Shown here in pieces: positions 35,073-44,607 of a stretch of 64,000 nt of DNA (its first letter is position 1; each line of letters opens with the position of its first letter). Origin of the DNA: SAR92 clade bacterium H231. Its GTDB lineage: Bacteria > Pseudomonadota > Gammaproteobacteria > Pseudomonadales > Porticoccaceae. The DNA lies in contig JAOALC010000003.1 of NCBI GenBank assembly GCA_025153775.1, positions 1 to 64,000 on the forward strand, written 5' to 3'. The notes under the pieces are model-generated. The model had not been told where the DNA came from. It searched no databases and saw nothing but the letters and a program-made list of their open reading frames with translations. A program made the position numbers and the translations under genes.

Positions 35073-36544
35073 TATTCCAGCCTAATACCCAGCTCATCCC
35101 AAAGTGCATCAACGCGCTGCTTAACCTCGTCGTCCATCTCAATAGGTTCACCCCATTCACGGTTAGTTTCGCCGGGCATTTTATTGGTGGCATCCATTCC
35201 CATCTTTGAGCCCAAACCAGAAACCGGTGAGGCAAAGTCGAGATAGTCGATGGGTGTGTTATCAATCAGCACTGTATCTCTGCTGGGATCCATTCTGGTG
35301 GTCATTGCCCAGATCACATCCTCCCAGTTGCGAACATCCACATCTTCGTCTGTGACAATCACAAACTTGGTGTACATAAACTGACGCAGAAACGACCAGA
35401 CACCCATCATCACGCGCTTGGCATGACCAGGGTACTGTTTCTTCATGCTCACCACAGCCATGCGGTATGAACAGCCCTCTGGAGGCAGATAGAAGTCAAT
35501 AATTTCTGGAAACTGTTTTTGCAGTATGGGCACAAAGACTTCGTTCAGTGCCACCCCCAAAATTGCCGGCTCATCCGGTGGACGGCCTGTATAGGTGCTG
35601 TGATAAATAGGGTCTTTGCGATGGGTAATACGGTCGATAGTAAAAACCGGAAAGGTCTCCACCTCATTATAGTAACCGGTGTGATCGCCGAAGGGACCTT
35701 CCTCTGCTTCTTCACCTGGATGCAAAAAGCCCTCAAGAATATATTCGGCACTGGCGGGCACTTGCAGATCACTGCCTATACATTTTGTGACCTGGGTTTT
35801 TTCGCCTCTCAAGAGTCCGGCAAAGGCATATTCCGACAATGTGTCTGGCACTGGAGTGACAGCACCCAATGTGGTGGCTGGATCTGCTCCCAATGCTATG
35901 GCAACCGGGTAGGGTTTGCCTGGGTATTTTTTCTGGAAGTCGCGGTAATCCAATGCGCCGCCACGATGGGCCAGCCAGCGCATAATTAATTTATTCTTAG
36001 CAATTTTTTGCATGCGGTAGATGCCGAGATTCTGGCGCTCTTTTTCCGGACCGCGAGTAATAGCCAGTGCCCAGGTAACTAGCGGGCCTACATCGCCGGG
36101 CCAGCAGGTTTGGATAGGTAGCCTGTCCAGGTCCACCTGGTCCCCCTCCAGCACAGTCTCCTGGCAGGGAGCATTTTTAACTTCTTTAACAGGCATATTA
36201 AGCACCTGTTTAAAGTCATGGCGTTTTTCCCATAGATCCCGCAACCCTTTGGGGGGTTCCGGTTCTTTGAGAAAGGCCAGCAAGGTGCCCACATCGCGCA
36301 GGGCGCCGACGCTCTCCTGACCCATACCCATGGCCACCCGCTCTGGGGTGCCAAAGAGATTGCAGAGTACTGGGGTATCGTAGCCTTTGGGGTTTTCAAA
36401 CAGTAGGGCGGGACCTTTGGCGCGCAATGTGCGGTCGCTGATCTCTGTCATTTCGAGATTGGGGTCAACCTCCTGAGAGATACGAACCAGCTCTCCCCGT
36501 TGTTCGAGGAAAGCTATAAATTCGCGGAGGTCAGAATATTTCAT
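35072..36544 (-). CDS. ubiD: 4-hydroxy-3-polyprenylbenzoate decarboxylase
   Basis: A 490-aa prenylated-FMN-dependent enzyme of ubiquinone synthesis. UbiD landmarks are [19 protein letters not shown], the [12 protein letters not shown] region carrying the catalytic Glu, and the C-terminal [17 protein letters not shown]. It requires prFMN from UbiX, which is not in the window. The order trxA-rho-ubiD matches other gammaproteobacteria. Confidence 0.96.
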   Translation of the reverse strand: MKYSDLREFIAFLEQRGELVRISQEVDPNLEMTEISDRTLRAKGPALLFENPKGYDTPVLCNLFGTPERVAMGMGQESVGALRDVGTLLAFLKEPEPPKGLRDLWEKRHDFKQVLNMPVKEVKNAPCQETVLEGDQVDLDRLPIQTCWPGDVGPLVTWALAITRGPEKERQNLGIYRMQKIAKNKLIMRWLAHRGGALDYRDFQKKYPGKPYPVAIALGADPATTLGAVTPVPDTLSEYAFAGLLRGEKTQVTKCIGSDLQVPASAEYILEGFLHPGEEAEEGPFGDHTGYYNEVETFPVFTIDRITHRKDPIYHSTYTGRPPDEPAILGVALNEVFVPILQKQFPEIIDFYLPPEGCSYRMAVVSMKKQYPGHAKRVMMGVWSFLRQFMYTKFVIVTDEDVDVRNWEDVIWAMTTRMDPSRDTVLIDNTPIDYLDFASPVSGLGSKMGMDATNKMPGETNREWGEPIEMDDEVKQRVDALWDELGIRLE

Positions 36545-36607
36545 AGGGCTTTGGCCTGGGTCACTGCGTCAGATCTATGATACGCCGCATACATGCTCTT
36601 TGGCGCA

Positions 36608-37867
36608 CTATTTACGCTTCATTGCACCAAAGAACTCTGCATTGTTTTTGAAGCCTTTAAGCTTCTCAACTAAAAACTCAGCGGCGCCAAGGTCTTCCAT
36701 ATCATGAAGTAATTTGCGCAGAATCCACACGCGCTGTAACTCAGACTCATCCATCAATAGATCTTCACGACGGGTGCCTGAGCGACGAACATTAATGGCC
36801 GGGTAAACACGCTTTTCTGCAATCTTGCGATCCAGAATCAGCTCCATATTACCTGTGCCTTTAAATTCTTCGTAGATCACTTCGTCCATTTTCGAACCTG
36901 TCTCGACCAGCGCTGTAGCAATAATACTCAGGCTACCACCATGTTCGATATTTCGTGCAGCACCAAAGAAGCGCTTGGGTTTTTCCAGAGCATGGGCGTC
37001 GACACCACCGGTTAGTACTTTGCCGGAGGAGGGGATTACGGTGTTGTAGGCTCGGGCCAGACGTGTGATTGAGTCGAGCAAAATAACCACATCTTTTTTG
37101 TGCTCTACCAGGCGCTTGGCTTTTTCGATCACCATTTCAGCCACTTGGACATGGCGATTGGGCGGTTCATCAAAGGTTGAGGCAATCACTTCGCCGCGCA
37201 CTGTGCGCTGCATCTCTGTTACTTCTTCCGGACGCTCATCTATCAGCAGCACTATAATGTGGCATTCTGGGTTATTGCGAATAATCGACTGAGCGATATT
37301 CTGCATCATAATGGTTTTACCGGCTTTCGGCGGAGCTACAATCAAGCCGCGCTGCCCTTTGCCGATTGGCGCTACCAGGTCAATGATGCGGCCGGTTAAA
37401 TCTTCAGTGGAACCATTGCCAGATTCCAACCTCAGTGGCTGGTCAGGGAATAAGGGGGTCAGGTTTTCAAAGAGAATTTTGTTGCGGGCGTTTTCTGGTG
37501 CGTCGTAGTTGATCTCGTCAACTTTGAGCATAGCAAAATAGCGCTCGCCGTCTTTGGGTGGCCTAATTTTTCCGGCAATACCATCACCGGTACGCAGATT
37601 AAAGCGCCTGATCTGGCTGGGGGACACATAGATATCATCTGGGCCAGCTAGGTAGGAGGCTCCAGCGGATCGCAGAAAGCCGAATCCGTCTGGGAGTATT
37701 TCTAGTACTCCATCACCGTAAATATCTTCACCGCTTTTAGCGTGCTTCTTGAGCAGGGCAAAGATAATGTCTTGTTTTCTTGAGCGAGCTAGATTGTCCA
37801 AGCCTGCTGAGGCGGTCATTTCTAGTAGTTCGTCAATGGGTTTTTGTTTTAATTCTGATAAATTCAT
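36608..37867 (-). CDS. rho: Transcription termination factor Rho
   Basis: A 419-aa hexameric RNA helicase. It shows the N-terminal helix bundle ([20 protein letters not shown]), the RNA-binding cold-shock-like domain ([20 protein letters not shown]), the P-loop APPKAGKT, Walker [17 protein letters not shown], and the Q/R-loop region with [20 protein letters not shown]. Length is typical. It lies 214 bases downstream of trxA, with a strong palindrome in that gap. Confidence 0.97.
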   Translation of the reverse strand: MNLSELKQKPIDELLEMTASAGLDNLARSRKQDIIFALLKKHAKSGEDIYGDGVLEILPDGFGFLRSAGASYLAGPDDIYVSPSQIRRFNLRTGDGIAGKIRPPKDGERYFAMLKVDEINYDAPENARNKILFENLTPLFPDQPLRLESGNGSTEDLTGRIIDLVAPIGKGQRGLIVAPPKAGKTIMMQNIAQSIIRNNPECHIIVLLIDERPEEVTEMQRTVRGEVIASTFDEPPNRHVQVAEMVIEKAKRLVEHKKDVVILLDSITRLARAYNTVIPSSGKVLTGGVDAHALEKPKRFFGAARNIEHGGSLSIIATALVETGSKMDEVIYEEFKGTGNMELILDRKIAEKRVYPAINVRRSGTRREDLLMDESELQRVWILRKLLHDMEDLGAAEFLVEKLKGFKNNAEFFGAMKRK

Positions 37868-38050
37868 AGGTTGGTTTTACATTGCTATAGGATTAATGGG
37901 ATTTAGTGACTACGGAAGCCTTGAAATCGGTTGGGTGCTGTTAGAGCCGCATTTGGCGCAAAAAAAGATCAGGATTGGGCGTCAGAAAAGGCAAAATTGA
38001 AAGATATAACTGAAGTATAGCGCTGGATGTACAAAGCGCAAGAAAATTTT

Positions 38051-38074
38051 TGTGGCCCTGGTACCAGGGCCACA
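38051..38074. terminator. Perfect 24-bp palindrome between trxA and rho
   Basis: The two 12-base arms (TGTGGCCCTGGT and its complement) form a GC-rich hairpin 7 bases after the trxA stop. On the minus strand it is followed by AAAATTTTC rather than an immediate T-run. It may act as a terminator/attenuator or an mRNA-stabilising hairpin between trxA and rho. Confidence 0.6.
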
Positions 38075-38081
38075 GTAAACC

Positions 38082-38408
38082 TTAGACCTGAGTTTCAATA
38101 AACTCCGTCAGTTGACCCTTTGATAGAGCGCCAACTTTAGTCGCCTCTACCACACCATTTTTAAGGATTAACAGCGTAGGAATGCCGCGTACATTAAATT
38201 TAGCTGCGGTTTCCGGGTTGCTGTCTACATCAACTTTGCAGATTTTAATTTTGCCCGCGTACTCCATGGCAATCTCATCGAGAATGGGAGCAATCATTTT
38301 ACAGGGACCACACCATTCAGCCCAAAAATCCACCAGGGCTGGGATATCAGATTGTAATACATCGGCTTCAAAGCTTGCGTCAGTCACATGGACAATGGTG
38401 TCGGTCAT
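38082..38408 (-). CDS. trxA: Thioredoxin 1
   Basis: A 108-aa protein with the WCGPC active site (Cys33, Cys36), the cis-Pro in GIPTLLIL and a C-terminal helix. It is a general cytoplasmic disulfide reductant. The frame is open 32 codons further upstream, but that extension is non-homologous; the ATG at 38408 gives the exact family length. It is upstream of rho on the same strand. Confidence 0.97.
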   Translation of the reverse strand: MTDTIVHVTDASFEADVLQSDIPALVDFWAEWCGPCKMIAPILDEIAMEYAGKIKICKVDVDSNPETAAKFNVRGIPTLLILKNGVVEATKVGALSKGQLTEFIETQV

Positions 38409-38605
38409 TGGATAAGTGCTCCAGTAATAGGGTTTTAGTTTGGATAGGTGCTTTTTTAAACATGATAGCATCAGGTTTATGGCAGCAACAAACGATATAC
38501 TCAATCATGTTGAAAGATTTAGGCTATAAAGCTTGGGGTCTTGGCACAAAGATTGGGTGCTTAACTCTGTTGGTCTAACCCATAATAAGTAAAATCTGGT
38601 GGCTT

Positions 38606-40732
38606 ATGGCGGTTTCGAAATATCTAGTAGTTCTAATAATTGGTCTGGCGGCCACAGCATTTTTGCTCTTTGACGGCCAGCAGTACCTGTCACTGGAATT
38701 TTTCCGCGATCTGTATGCAAGGCAGCCGCTGCTAAGCTCAGTGGTTTATTTCTTGGTTTATATCCTGATAACAGGCCTATCCCTGCCCGGCGCTGCACTG
38801 CTGACCATTGTGGGCGGTATGATCTTTGGTCTCTGGCTTGGCGTAGCACTGGTGTCTTTTGCCAGCAGCATAGGCGCAACCCTGGCTTTTTTGGCCTCGC
38901 GGTTTATTCTAAAAGACTGGGTACAGCGTAAATTTGCCACTTATCTGAGGTCAATTAATCAGGGGGTAGAAAAAGACGGCGGTTTTTACTTATTTAGCCT
39001 GAGGTTGATTCCGCTGTTCCCATTTTGGGTGATTAATCTGGCCATGGGTTTAATGCCGATTAGAACCAGCACTTTTTACTGGGTCAGTCAGCTGGGCATG
39101 CTTGCCGGCACTATAGTCTTCGTCAATGCCGGCGTCAGTTTGGGTGCGGTGAAAGAGTTCTCTGCCGCAGGCATTTTAACCCCGCAACTTATCCTGTCTT
39201 TTGCGCTTTTGGCCCTGTTCCCCTGGCTTGCTCGACAGGCTTTAGAGCTGGTTAAGCGCAGGCAGGCACTGGCAGGGTACCGCCGGCCAAAACGCTTCGA
39301 TGCAAACCTTCTTGTAATCGGGGCAGGTAGTGCAGGGTTAGTTAGTGCTTACATTGCAGCAACAGTCAAAGCCAAAGTTATGCTGATCGAGAAAGCGCAA
39401 ATGGGAGGTGACTGCCTGAATACGGGCTGTGTTCCCAGCAAGGCATTGATCAGGGCGGCGAAATCTGTAGTGGATATTGAGCGTGCCGGTCAGTTTGGTG
39501 TAGATGCCGGCGCTCCCAAGGTAGACTTTGCTGCTGTAATGGGGCGAGTTCATCAGGTTATCAAACAGATTGAGCCCCATGACTCGGTTGAGCGCTTTAC
39601 CAATCTGGGTGTAGATTGCTTGGCAGGCGAGGCCAGATTTGTCAGCCCCTGGCAGGTAGAGGTCAATGGCCGTCTGCTAAGTGCAGAGAAAATCATTCTA
39701 GCAACCGGCGCCAGTCCGATAATCCCGCCAATTCCTGGCTTGGCCGATATTCAGCCACTAACATCGGAAAATCTCTGGCAGTTGCAAACATTGCCCGAGA
39801 GATTACTGATAATAGGTGGTGGGGCCATTGGTTGCGAAATGGCTCAGGCTTTTCAGCGCCTGGGCTCTCAGGTGACACTGGTGGAAGCCATGCCTCAGCT
39901 ATTATCCAATGAGGATAAAGATCTGGCCGCAGGCGTCAGCAATAGCCTTGCCGCCGAGGGCGTACAGATAATGACTGGCTGCAAATTACTGTCTGTGGAG
40001 TCTGAGGGTGCAGAGCGCAGAGCGGTGATCGGCGCGGCTGGCGACAAACCTGTCAATGTGGAATTCGAGCATATTTTGCTGGCGGTAGGCCGCAGGGCCA
40101 ATACCTCAGGTTTTGGTTTGCAGGAACTGGGTGTCGCTCTCAATAAAAATGGCACGGTTAGCGTTGACCAGTACCTGCGTACCAGTTGCCCGACTATTTT
40201 TGCCTGTGGTGATGTGGCTGGGCCCTATCAGCTGACCCATGCTGCCGGTCATCAAGCCTGGTATGCCGGAGTCAATGCGCTGTTTGGGCAATTTAAGAAG
40301 TTTGCCGCGGATTATTCGGTTATGCCTCAGGTTATTTTCACCGATCCCCAGTTGGCTAGGGTTGGCCTCAATGAGCTTGAAGCTGCGGCTCAGGGCATAG
40401 ATGTTGAGGTTACTGTCTACGATTTAGCCGATCTGGATCGGGCTATTGTAGATGGTGATGCCAAAGGTATAGTCAAGGTGCTGACTGCCCCTGGCACCGA
40501 CCGCATTCTGGGGGCGGCAGTGCTGGGGCCGCAGGCAGGAGAGCTTATTACTCAGTTTGTGACAGCTATAAAACATAATTTGGGGCTCAATAAGATTCTT
40601 GGGCTAATCCATAGCTATCCCACATTGAGTGAAGCCAATAAATATGTTGCCGGAGAGTGGAAGCGCAAGCATGTCCCCCAGCGATTGCTGCGCTGGGCAG
40701 AGAAATACTATCGCTGGAAGCTAGGTAGTTAG
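38606..40732 (+). CDS. Fusion of TVP38/TMEM64 membrane domain with FAD pyridine nucleotide-disulfide oxidoreductase
   Basis: The 708-aa protein has two parts. Residues about 1-215 form a six-helix TVP38/TMEM64 (SNARE-associated, DedA-like) domain, including the conserved LSLPGAALLTIVGGMIFG and RLIPLFPFWVINLAMGL motifs. Residues about 230-708 are a dihydrolipoamide dehydrogenase/mercuric reductase-type enzyme. This part has the FAD motif GAGSAG, the redox disulfide Cys270-x4-Cys275 in GGDCLNTGCVPSKA, the NAD motif GGGAIGCEMAQAF and the C-terminal His-Glu pair in HSYPTLSE. The continuous frame shows a true fusion that tethers the oxidoreductase to the inner membrane. The electron acceptor is unknown. 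Confidence 0.92.
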   Translation: MAVSKYLVVLIIGLAATAFLLFDGQQYLSLEFFRDLYARQPLLSSVVYFLVYILITGLSLPGAALLTIVGGMIFGLWLGVALVSFASSIGATLAFLASRFILKDWVQRKFATYLRSINQGVEKDGGFYLFSLRLIPLFPFWVINLAMGLMPIRTSTFYWVSQLGMLAGTIVFVNAGVSLGAVKEFSAAGILTPQLILSFALLALFPWLARQALELVKRRQALAGYRRPKRFDANLLVIGAGSAGLVSAYIAATVKAKVMLIEKAQMGGDCLNTGCVPSKALIRAAKSVVDIERAGQFGVDAGAPKVDFAAVMGRVHQVIKQIEPHDSVERFTNLGVDCLAGEARFVSPWQVEVNGRLLSAEKIILATGASPIIPPIPGLADIQPLTSENLWQLQTLPERLLIIGGGAIGCEMAQAFQRLGSQVTLVEAMPQLLSNEDKDLAAGVSNSLAAEGVQIMTGCKLLSVESEGAERRAVIGAAGDKPVNVEFEHILLAVGRRANTSGFGLQELGVALNKNGTVSVDQYLRTSCPTIFACGDVAGPYQLTHAAGHQAWYAGVNALFGQFKKFAADYSVMPQVIFTDPQLARVGLNELEAAAQGIDVEVTVYDLADLDRAIVDGDAKGIVKVLTAPGTDRILGAAVLGPQAGELITQFVTAIKHNLGLNKILGLIHSYPTLSEANKYVAGEWKRKHVPQRLLRWAEKYYRWKLGS

Positions 40733-40748
40733 CCCTAGATATAAACCG

Positions 40749-41675
40749 CTAGCTAAAGTCTGCCATGGCCTCCCGGCCAACTACAGACTGGGGGTCGATA
40801 TGAATAATAATCTCCGAACCGGGAAAGGCCTCTAGCAGGCATAATTCCACTTCATCAGAAATTTTGTGGGCCTCCAATAGCGACAGGTCGTCGTCCAGCT
40901 CTAGGTGCAGCTGGATAAAAGTGACTGTGCCTGAATGCCTGGAGCGCAGGTCGTGCAGGCCCCGCGCGCTTTTATGTTGCAGCACCAGTCTCTCGATTTC
41001 CTCGCGCTGTTCGTCCGGCAGTTCTCTGTCCATCAGATGGTCGTAGGAGACAGTAATAATCTCCCAGGCGCTGTAGAGAATATAGATAGCGATAGCACAG
41101 GCAAACAGTGCATCAAAACCAGCCCAACCCTTTACCGACAGCCACAGGGCCAGTATTACGCTGGCATTGACCAGCAGATCAGTGCGGTAGTGCAGGGCGT
41201 CGGCTCGAATAGCGGTGGAGTTAGTTTTGCGTATCACATGTGCTTGAAAGCTCAGTAATAGCAGGGTGGCTACAATAGAGAAAACCATCACCAGCATGCT
41301 GATACCCACAGATTCCACAGCTATAGGGCTGATAAGCCTGCGCCCAGCTTCGAGCAGCAGAAAGCCCGCGGAACCGGCGATAAACATAGATTGGCTCAGC
41401 CCCGCCAACGCCTCAGCCTTACCATGGCCAAAGCGATGCTCTTTATCTGCGGGGGTCAGAGCATGACGCACAGCAATCAGGTTAATCAGAGATGCCAGCG
41501 CGTCCAACACAGAATCAATTAGGGTCGCCAGCAGACTCACCGAGTCCGAAAGCCCCCAGGCGATGAGCTTGGCAACAATTAATATCAGGGCCACAGATAT
41601 GGAGGCATAGGTTGCCAGCCGCAATAGCTTGGCAGTTTCTGCTGGGTCTTTGGATAGATGCTGGGACTGGGTCAT
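40749..41675 (-). CDS. fieF: Cation diffusion facilitator (FieF-like)
   Basis: A 308-aa metal/proton antiporter of the inner membrane. It has six helices with metal-site Asp residues in helix 2 (ATLIDSVLDALASL) and helix 5 (RADALHYRTDLLVN), followed by a cytoplasmic ferredoxin-like domain with His/Asp clusters (HLELDDDLSLLEAH). FieF exports iron(II) and zinc in E. coli; the metal here is inferred. It converges on the TVP38-flavoprotein gene with a 16-base gap. Confidence 0.9.
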   Translation of the reverse strand: MTQSQHLSKDPAETAKLLRLATYASISVALILIVAKLIAWGLSDSVSLLATLIDSVLDALASLINLIAVRHALTPADKEHRFGHGKAEALAGLSQSMFIAGSAGFLLLEAGRRLISPIAVESVGISMLVMVFSIVATLLLLSFQAHVIRKTNSTAIRADALHYRTDLLVNASVILALWLSVKGWAGFDALFACAIAIYILYSAWEIITVSYDHLMDRELPDEQREEIERLVLQHKSARGLHDLRSRHSGTVTFIQLHLELDDDLSLLEAHKISDEVELCLLEAFPGSEIIIHIDPQSVVGREAMADFS

Positions 41676-41747
41676 GATGAGCAGCAGTTTAGCAAATTAA
41701 TTCGATCCTCTGAAGCTATTGGCGCCTGCCATGGGCTCAGCTGGGGG

Positions 41748-42884
41748 TTAAAAGCTTTGCAGCAGAGTATTTAAAAACTGATAGCCCAGTGGGGTTGCGC
41801 TGTATCTGTCATAGCCGGATTCCATCAGCCCCTGGCGCTGCAGGCTGCTAACCTGGCTGTCAATACTGGCACTGTGAAGGCCAGTGCGCGCAGGAAAATA
41901 CTCTGCAGGTACACCGCCCTTGAGCCGCAGTCCGTTCATCATAAATTCCATCGCCATATCCTCTGTGGCTATGGGACTATTCTTTGCTACCAGCGAGCCC
42001 TGGCGTGCCAGATACTTATCTGGCTGCCGAGTTTTACTGACGCGGATAACCGTGCCCTGCTCGGGCAGGGTGATTTTACTATGGGCTCCCGCACCTATAC
42101 CCAGGTAGTCGCCAAACTGCCAGTAGTTCATATTATGGGCTGAGATTTGACCATTGCGGGCAAAGGCAGAAACTTCGTGCTGCTCAAAGTTATTGGCTGC
42201 CAGCAGTTGCATTCCGGCCTGCTGTATATCCGCCAGCCGATCATCATTGGGTATGACTGGTGGACGAGAATAAAACTCTGTATTGGGCTCAATGGTTAGC
42301 TGATACCAGGAAATATGCTGAGCCCCCTGATTGATGGCCAGCTCTATATCGCTGTTGGCTTGATCAGTGGTTTGCTCCGGCAGGCCGTGCATCAGGTCAA
42401 TATTAAAATTATTAAACCCGGCGCTACCGGCTGCTGCAATGGCTTCCAGAGACTGAGAGCCATCATGGATTCGACCCAGTCGCTGCAGATGCTGATGGTT
42501 AAAGCTCTGCACACCTATGGATAGCCGATTGACCCCGGCACTGTGAAAGTCAGCAAATTTTTGTTGTTCAAAGGTGCCTGGATTGGCTTCAAGGGTAATT
42601 TCAATATCTGACTCAAAACCAACCAGCTGTTCGGCAGCATTGAGAATTTCACCTATAGCACTCCCGGAAAACAGGCTGGGTGTGCCACCGCCAAAAAAGA
42701 TCGAGCTCAGTTTACGCCCCTGCACCCAGGGCAAATCTGCTTTCAGATCGGCTATTAACCTCTGCACATAGTCCAGCTCCGGAAGCTTGTCGTCCATCTG
42801 ATGGGAGTTAAAGTCACAGTATGGGCACTTGCGCACACACCAGGGAATATGAATGTACAGAGATAGAGGAGGAAGCTGCAGCAC
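41748..42884 (-). CDS. hemW: Heme chaperone HemW (radical SAM)
   Basis: A 378-aa radical SAM protein related to coproporphyrinogen dehydrogenase HemN. The [4Fe-4S] motif is Cys16-x3-Cys20-x2-Cys23. FFGGGTPSLF, GVQSFNHQHLQRLGR and DLMHGLPEQT are intact. It lacks the long N-terminus of HemN, and such proteins bind heme rather than oxidise coproporphyrinogen. The start is a GTG three bases after the rdgB stop. Confidence 0.95.
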   Translation of the reverse strand: MLQLPPLSLYIHIPWCVRKCPYCDFNSHQMDDKLPELDYVQRLIADLKADLPWVQGRKLSSIFFGGGTPSLFSGSAIGEILNAAEQLVGFESDIEITLEANPGTFEQQKFADFHSAGVNRLSIGVQSFNHQHLQRLGRIHDGSQSLEAIAAAGSAGFNNFNIDLMHGLPEQTTDQANSDIELAINQGAQHISWYQLTIEPNTEFYSRPPVIPNDDRLADIQQAGMQLLAANNFEQHEVSAFARNGQISAHNMNYWQFGDYLGIGAGAHSKITLPEQGTVIRVSKTRQPDKYLARQGSLVAKNSPIATEDMAMEFMMNGLRLKGGVPAEYFPARTGLHSASIDSQVSSLQRQGLMESGYDRYSATPLGYQFLNTLLQSF

Positions 42885-42887
42885 GGA

Positions 42888-43490
42888 TTACTGCGTCTGC
42901 AGCTGGAGCAGCAGCTTGGCCATTGCTTTGCCCCGGTGACTTAAGCGATTCTTGCGATCTTTATCTAACTCTGCCGCGCGACATCCGGTCTCGGGCACCT
43001 CAAATATAGGGTCGTAGCCAAAGCCGCCGTCACCCTGTTCATCAATGGCAATAGAGCCCTCCCAGGTACCCTGGCAAATAATCGGTGTGGGATCACTGGC
43101 GTGGCGCATATAGACAATCACTGTTTGGTAGCGGGCGGTGCGCTGCTCTGCCGGCACTCCGGCAAGCTGCTCTAGAAGCTTGTCTCGATTGCCGGCATCT
43201 GTGGCCTCAGCACCGGCAAAGCGCGCCGAATAGATGCCTGGAGCCCCCTTTAAATAGTCGACCTCTAGACCGGAGTCGTCGGCAATAGCCGGCAGCCCGG
43301 ACAGGGCTGAGGCGTTGCGGGCCTTGAGAATACTATTCTCAACAAAGCTCAGGCCAGTTTCTTCGATATCGGGAATGCTGAGTTCAGTCTGAGGAATAAC
43401 TTCAATGCCCAGCTGGTCCAACATCTGCTGCAGCTCTTTTATTTTGCCCGGATTGGCACTCGCCAGTACCAGCTTATTATTGGTGATCAA
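42888..43490 (-). CDS. rdgB: XTP/dITP diphosphatase (non-canonical purine NTP pyrophosphatase)
   Basis: A 200-aa Ham1-family enzyme that removes dITP and XTP from nucleotide pools. It shows LASANPGKIKELQQML, the catalytic ADDSGLEVDYLKGAPGIYSA block, and GGFGYDPIF followed by SHRGKAM. The start is a TTG with a GGAGAG ribosome binding site seven bases upstream; no ATG lies nearby. It precedes hemW, the usual order. Confidence 0.95.
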   Translation of the reverse strand: MITNNKLVLASANPGKIKELQQMLDQLGIEVIPQTELSIPDIEETGLSFVENSILKARNASALSGLPAIADDSGLEVDYLKGAPGIYSARFAGAEATDAGNRDKLLEQLAGVPAEQRTARYQTVIVYMRHASDPTPIICQGTWEGSIAIDEQGDGGFGYDPIFEVPETGCRAAELDKDRKNRLSHRGKAMAKLLLQLQTQ

Positions 43491-43541
43491 AATATTACTC
43501 TCCGGGTTAGTGGCTCAACAGACGGCCTGGTTTATCTCTGT

Positions 43542-43982
43542 CTAATCCACATACATCTTTTTCTGAAACTTAAAATCATAGGGGTAGACAGTCTCTGGCC
43601 CATCGGATTGGGGTACAACCCGAATCTTAAAGGTGAGGAAGTCCTCGTTGTCGAACTCAAAAGGTGCCAGATAGTAAACAGTGTTCTGCTCGCGCACAGC
43701 CACAAACTCCAGAGTCTGACTCTGCTGGATAATATTCGATACTGTGCCGCTAACCACCGCCGGCAGGGCCACTCCGGGGACCTTGGCCACTGCAATATTT
43801 ACCAGCCCCTTGTCTTTGCCGCGCACAATATCATTGGCCACGGCTATATCCGGATCTATAAATGAGCTATTAAAGGCGCTGTAAAAAACCTTATATTCAC
43901 CGTGCTGTTTGTAAAGCTGCTGATCCACGGCATAACTGAGGTTGCTGACCAGCAGAGCGATGGAAAGTAGAATTGATTTCAT
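43542..43982 (-). CDS. DUF4426 exported protein
   Basis: A 146-aa protein with a clear signal peptide (MKSILLSIALLVSNLSYA, then VDQQ). The mature part matches the DUF4426 pattern (HGEYKVFYSAFNSSFIDPDI; YPYDFKFQKK at the end). It is a predicted periplasmic beta-rich protein of unknown function. The family is habitually found beside metW and rdgB in pseudomonads and relatives, as here. Confidence 0.88.
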   Translation of the reverse strand: MKSILLSIALLVSNLSYAVDQQLYKQHGEYKVFYSAFNSSFIDPDIAVANDIVRGKDKGLVNIAVAKVPGVALPAVVSGTVSNIIQQSQTLEFVAVREQNTVYYLAPFEFDNEDFLTFKIRVVPQSDGPETVYPYDFKFQKKMYVD

Positions 43983-44016
43983 AGGTTAAAACCTCTGAGT
44001 GATACCGGCGACAGTA

Positions 44017-44607
44017 TCAACGACTTAAATGATAGACGGCGGTTTGGGTAAATAGATTTGGCCACAGACTTTTGAGTTTTGTATCTGGAAAATGTTCAGC
44101 AATACATTGGCGATGCAGAATATTGATATTCCGCTCCACACAGAGAGTTTCGAAATCTGCATAGGTAAAAAAGTGAATATTCGGCGTGTCGTACCACTGG
44201 TAAGCCAGCTGTTTTGTCACCGGCATGCGACCACGAAAATTCAGGTAAGCCCTGGTGCGCCAATAGCCGAAGTTGGGGAAGGTAATAATACATTCGCGGC
44301 CAATTCTAAGCATCTCGTCCAAAACTAGGTGGGGCAGGCGCATGGCCTGCAGTGCCTGAGTCATCACCACAGTATCAAAACTGCCATCGGCAAAGTTGGT
44401 CAGCCCTTTGTTAAGGTCCTGCTCTATAACATTGACGCCCCTGGCTATGCACTGGTTGATCGCCTGGGGATCCACCTCTAATCCATAGCCGAGAATATTA
44501 TGTTTCTGCTGCAAGCTAAGCAGCAGAGCGCCATCACCACAGCCTAAATCCAGCACTCTGGTACTGGGCGTTATCCAGTCGTGGATAATGTCAAAATCTT
44601 GATTCAC
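44017..44607 (-). CDS. metW: MetW, methionine biosynthesis partner of MetX
   Basis: A 196-aa class I methyltransferase-fold protein with LDLGCGDGALLLSLQQKHN and the MetW block VVMTQALQAMRLPHLVLDEM. In related bacteria MetW associates with MetX and supports homoserine acyltransferase activity. The start is a GTG overlapping the metX stop (GTGA), indicating coupled translation. Confidence 0.94.
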   Translation of the reverse strand: MNQDFDIIHDWITPSTRVLDLGCGDGALLLSLQQKHNILGYGLEVDPQAINQCIARGVNVIEQDLNKGLTNFADGSFDTVVMTQALQAMRLPHLVLDEMLRIGRECIITFPNFGYWRTRAYLNFRGRMPVTKQLAYQWYDTPNIHFFTYADFETLCVERNINILHRQCIAEHFPDTKLKSLWPNLFTQTAVYHLSR

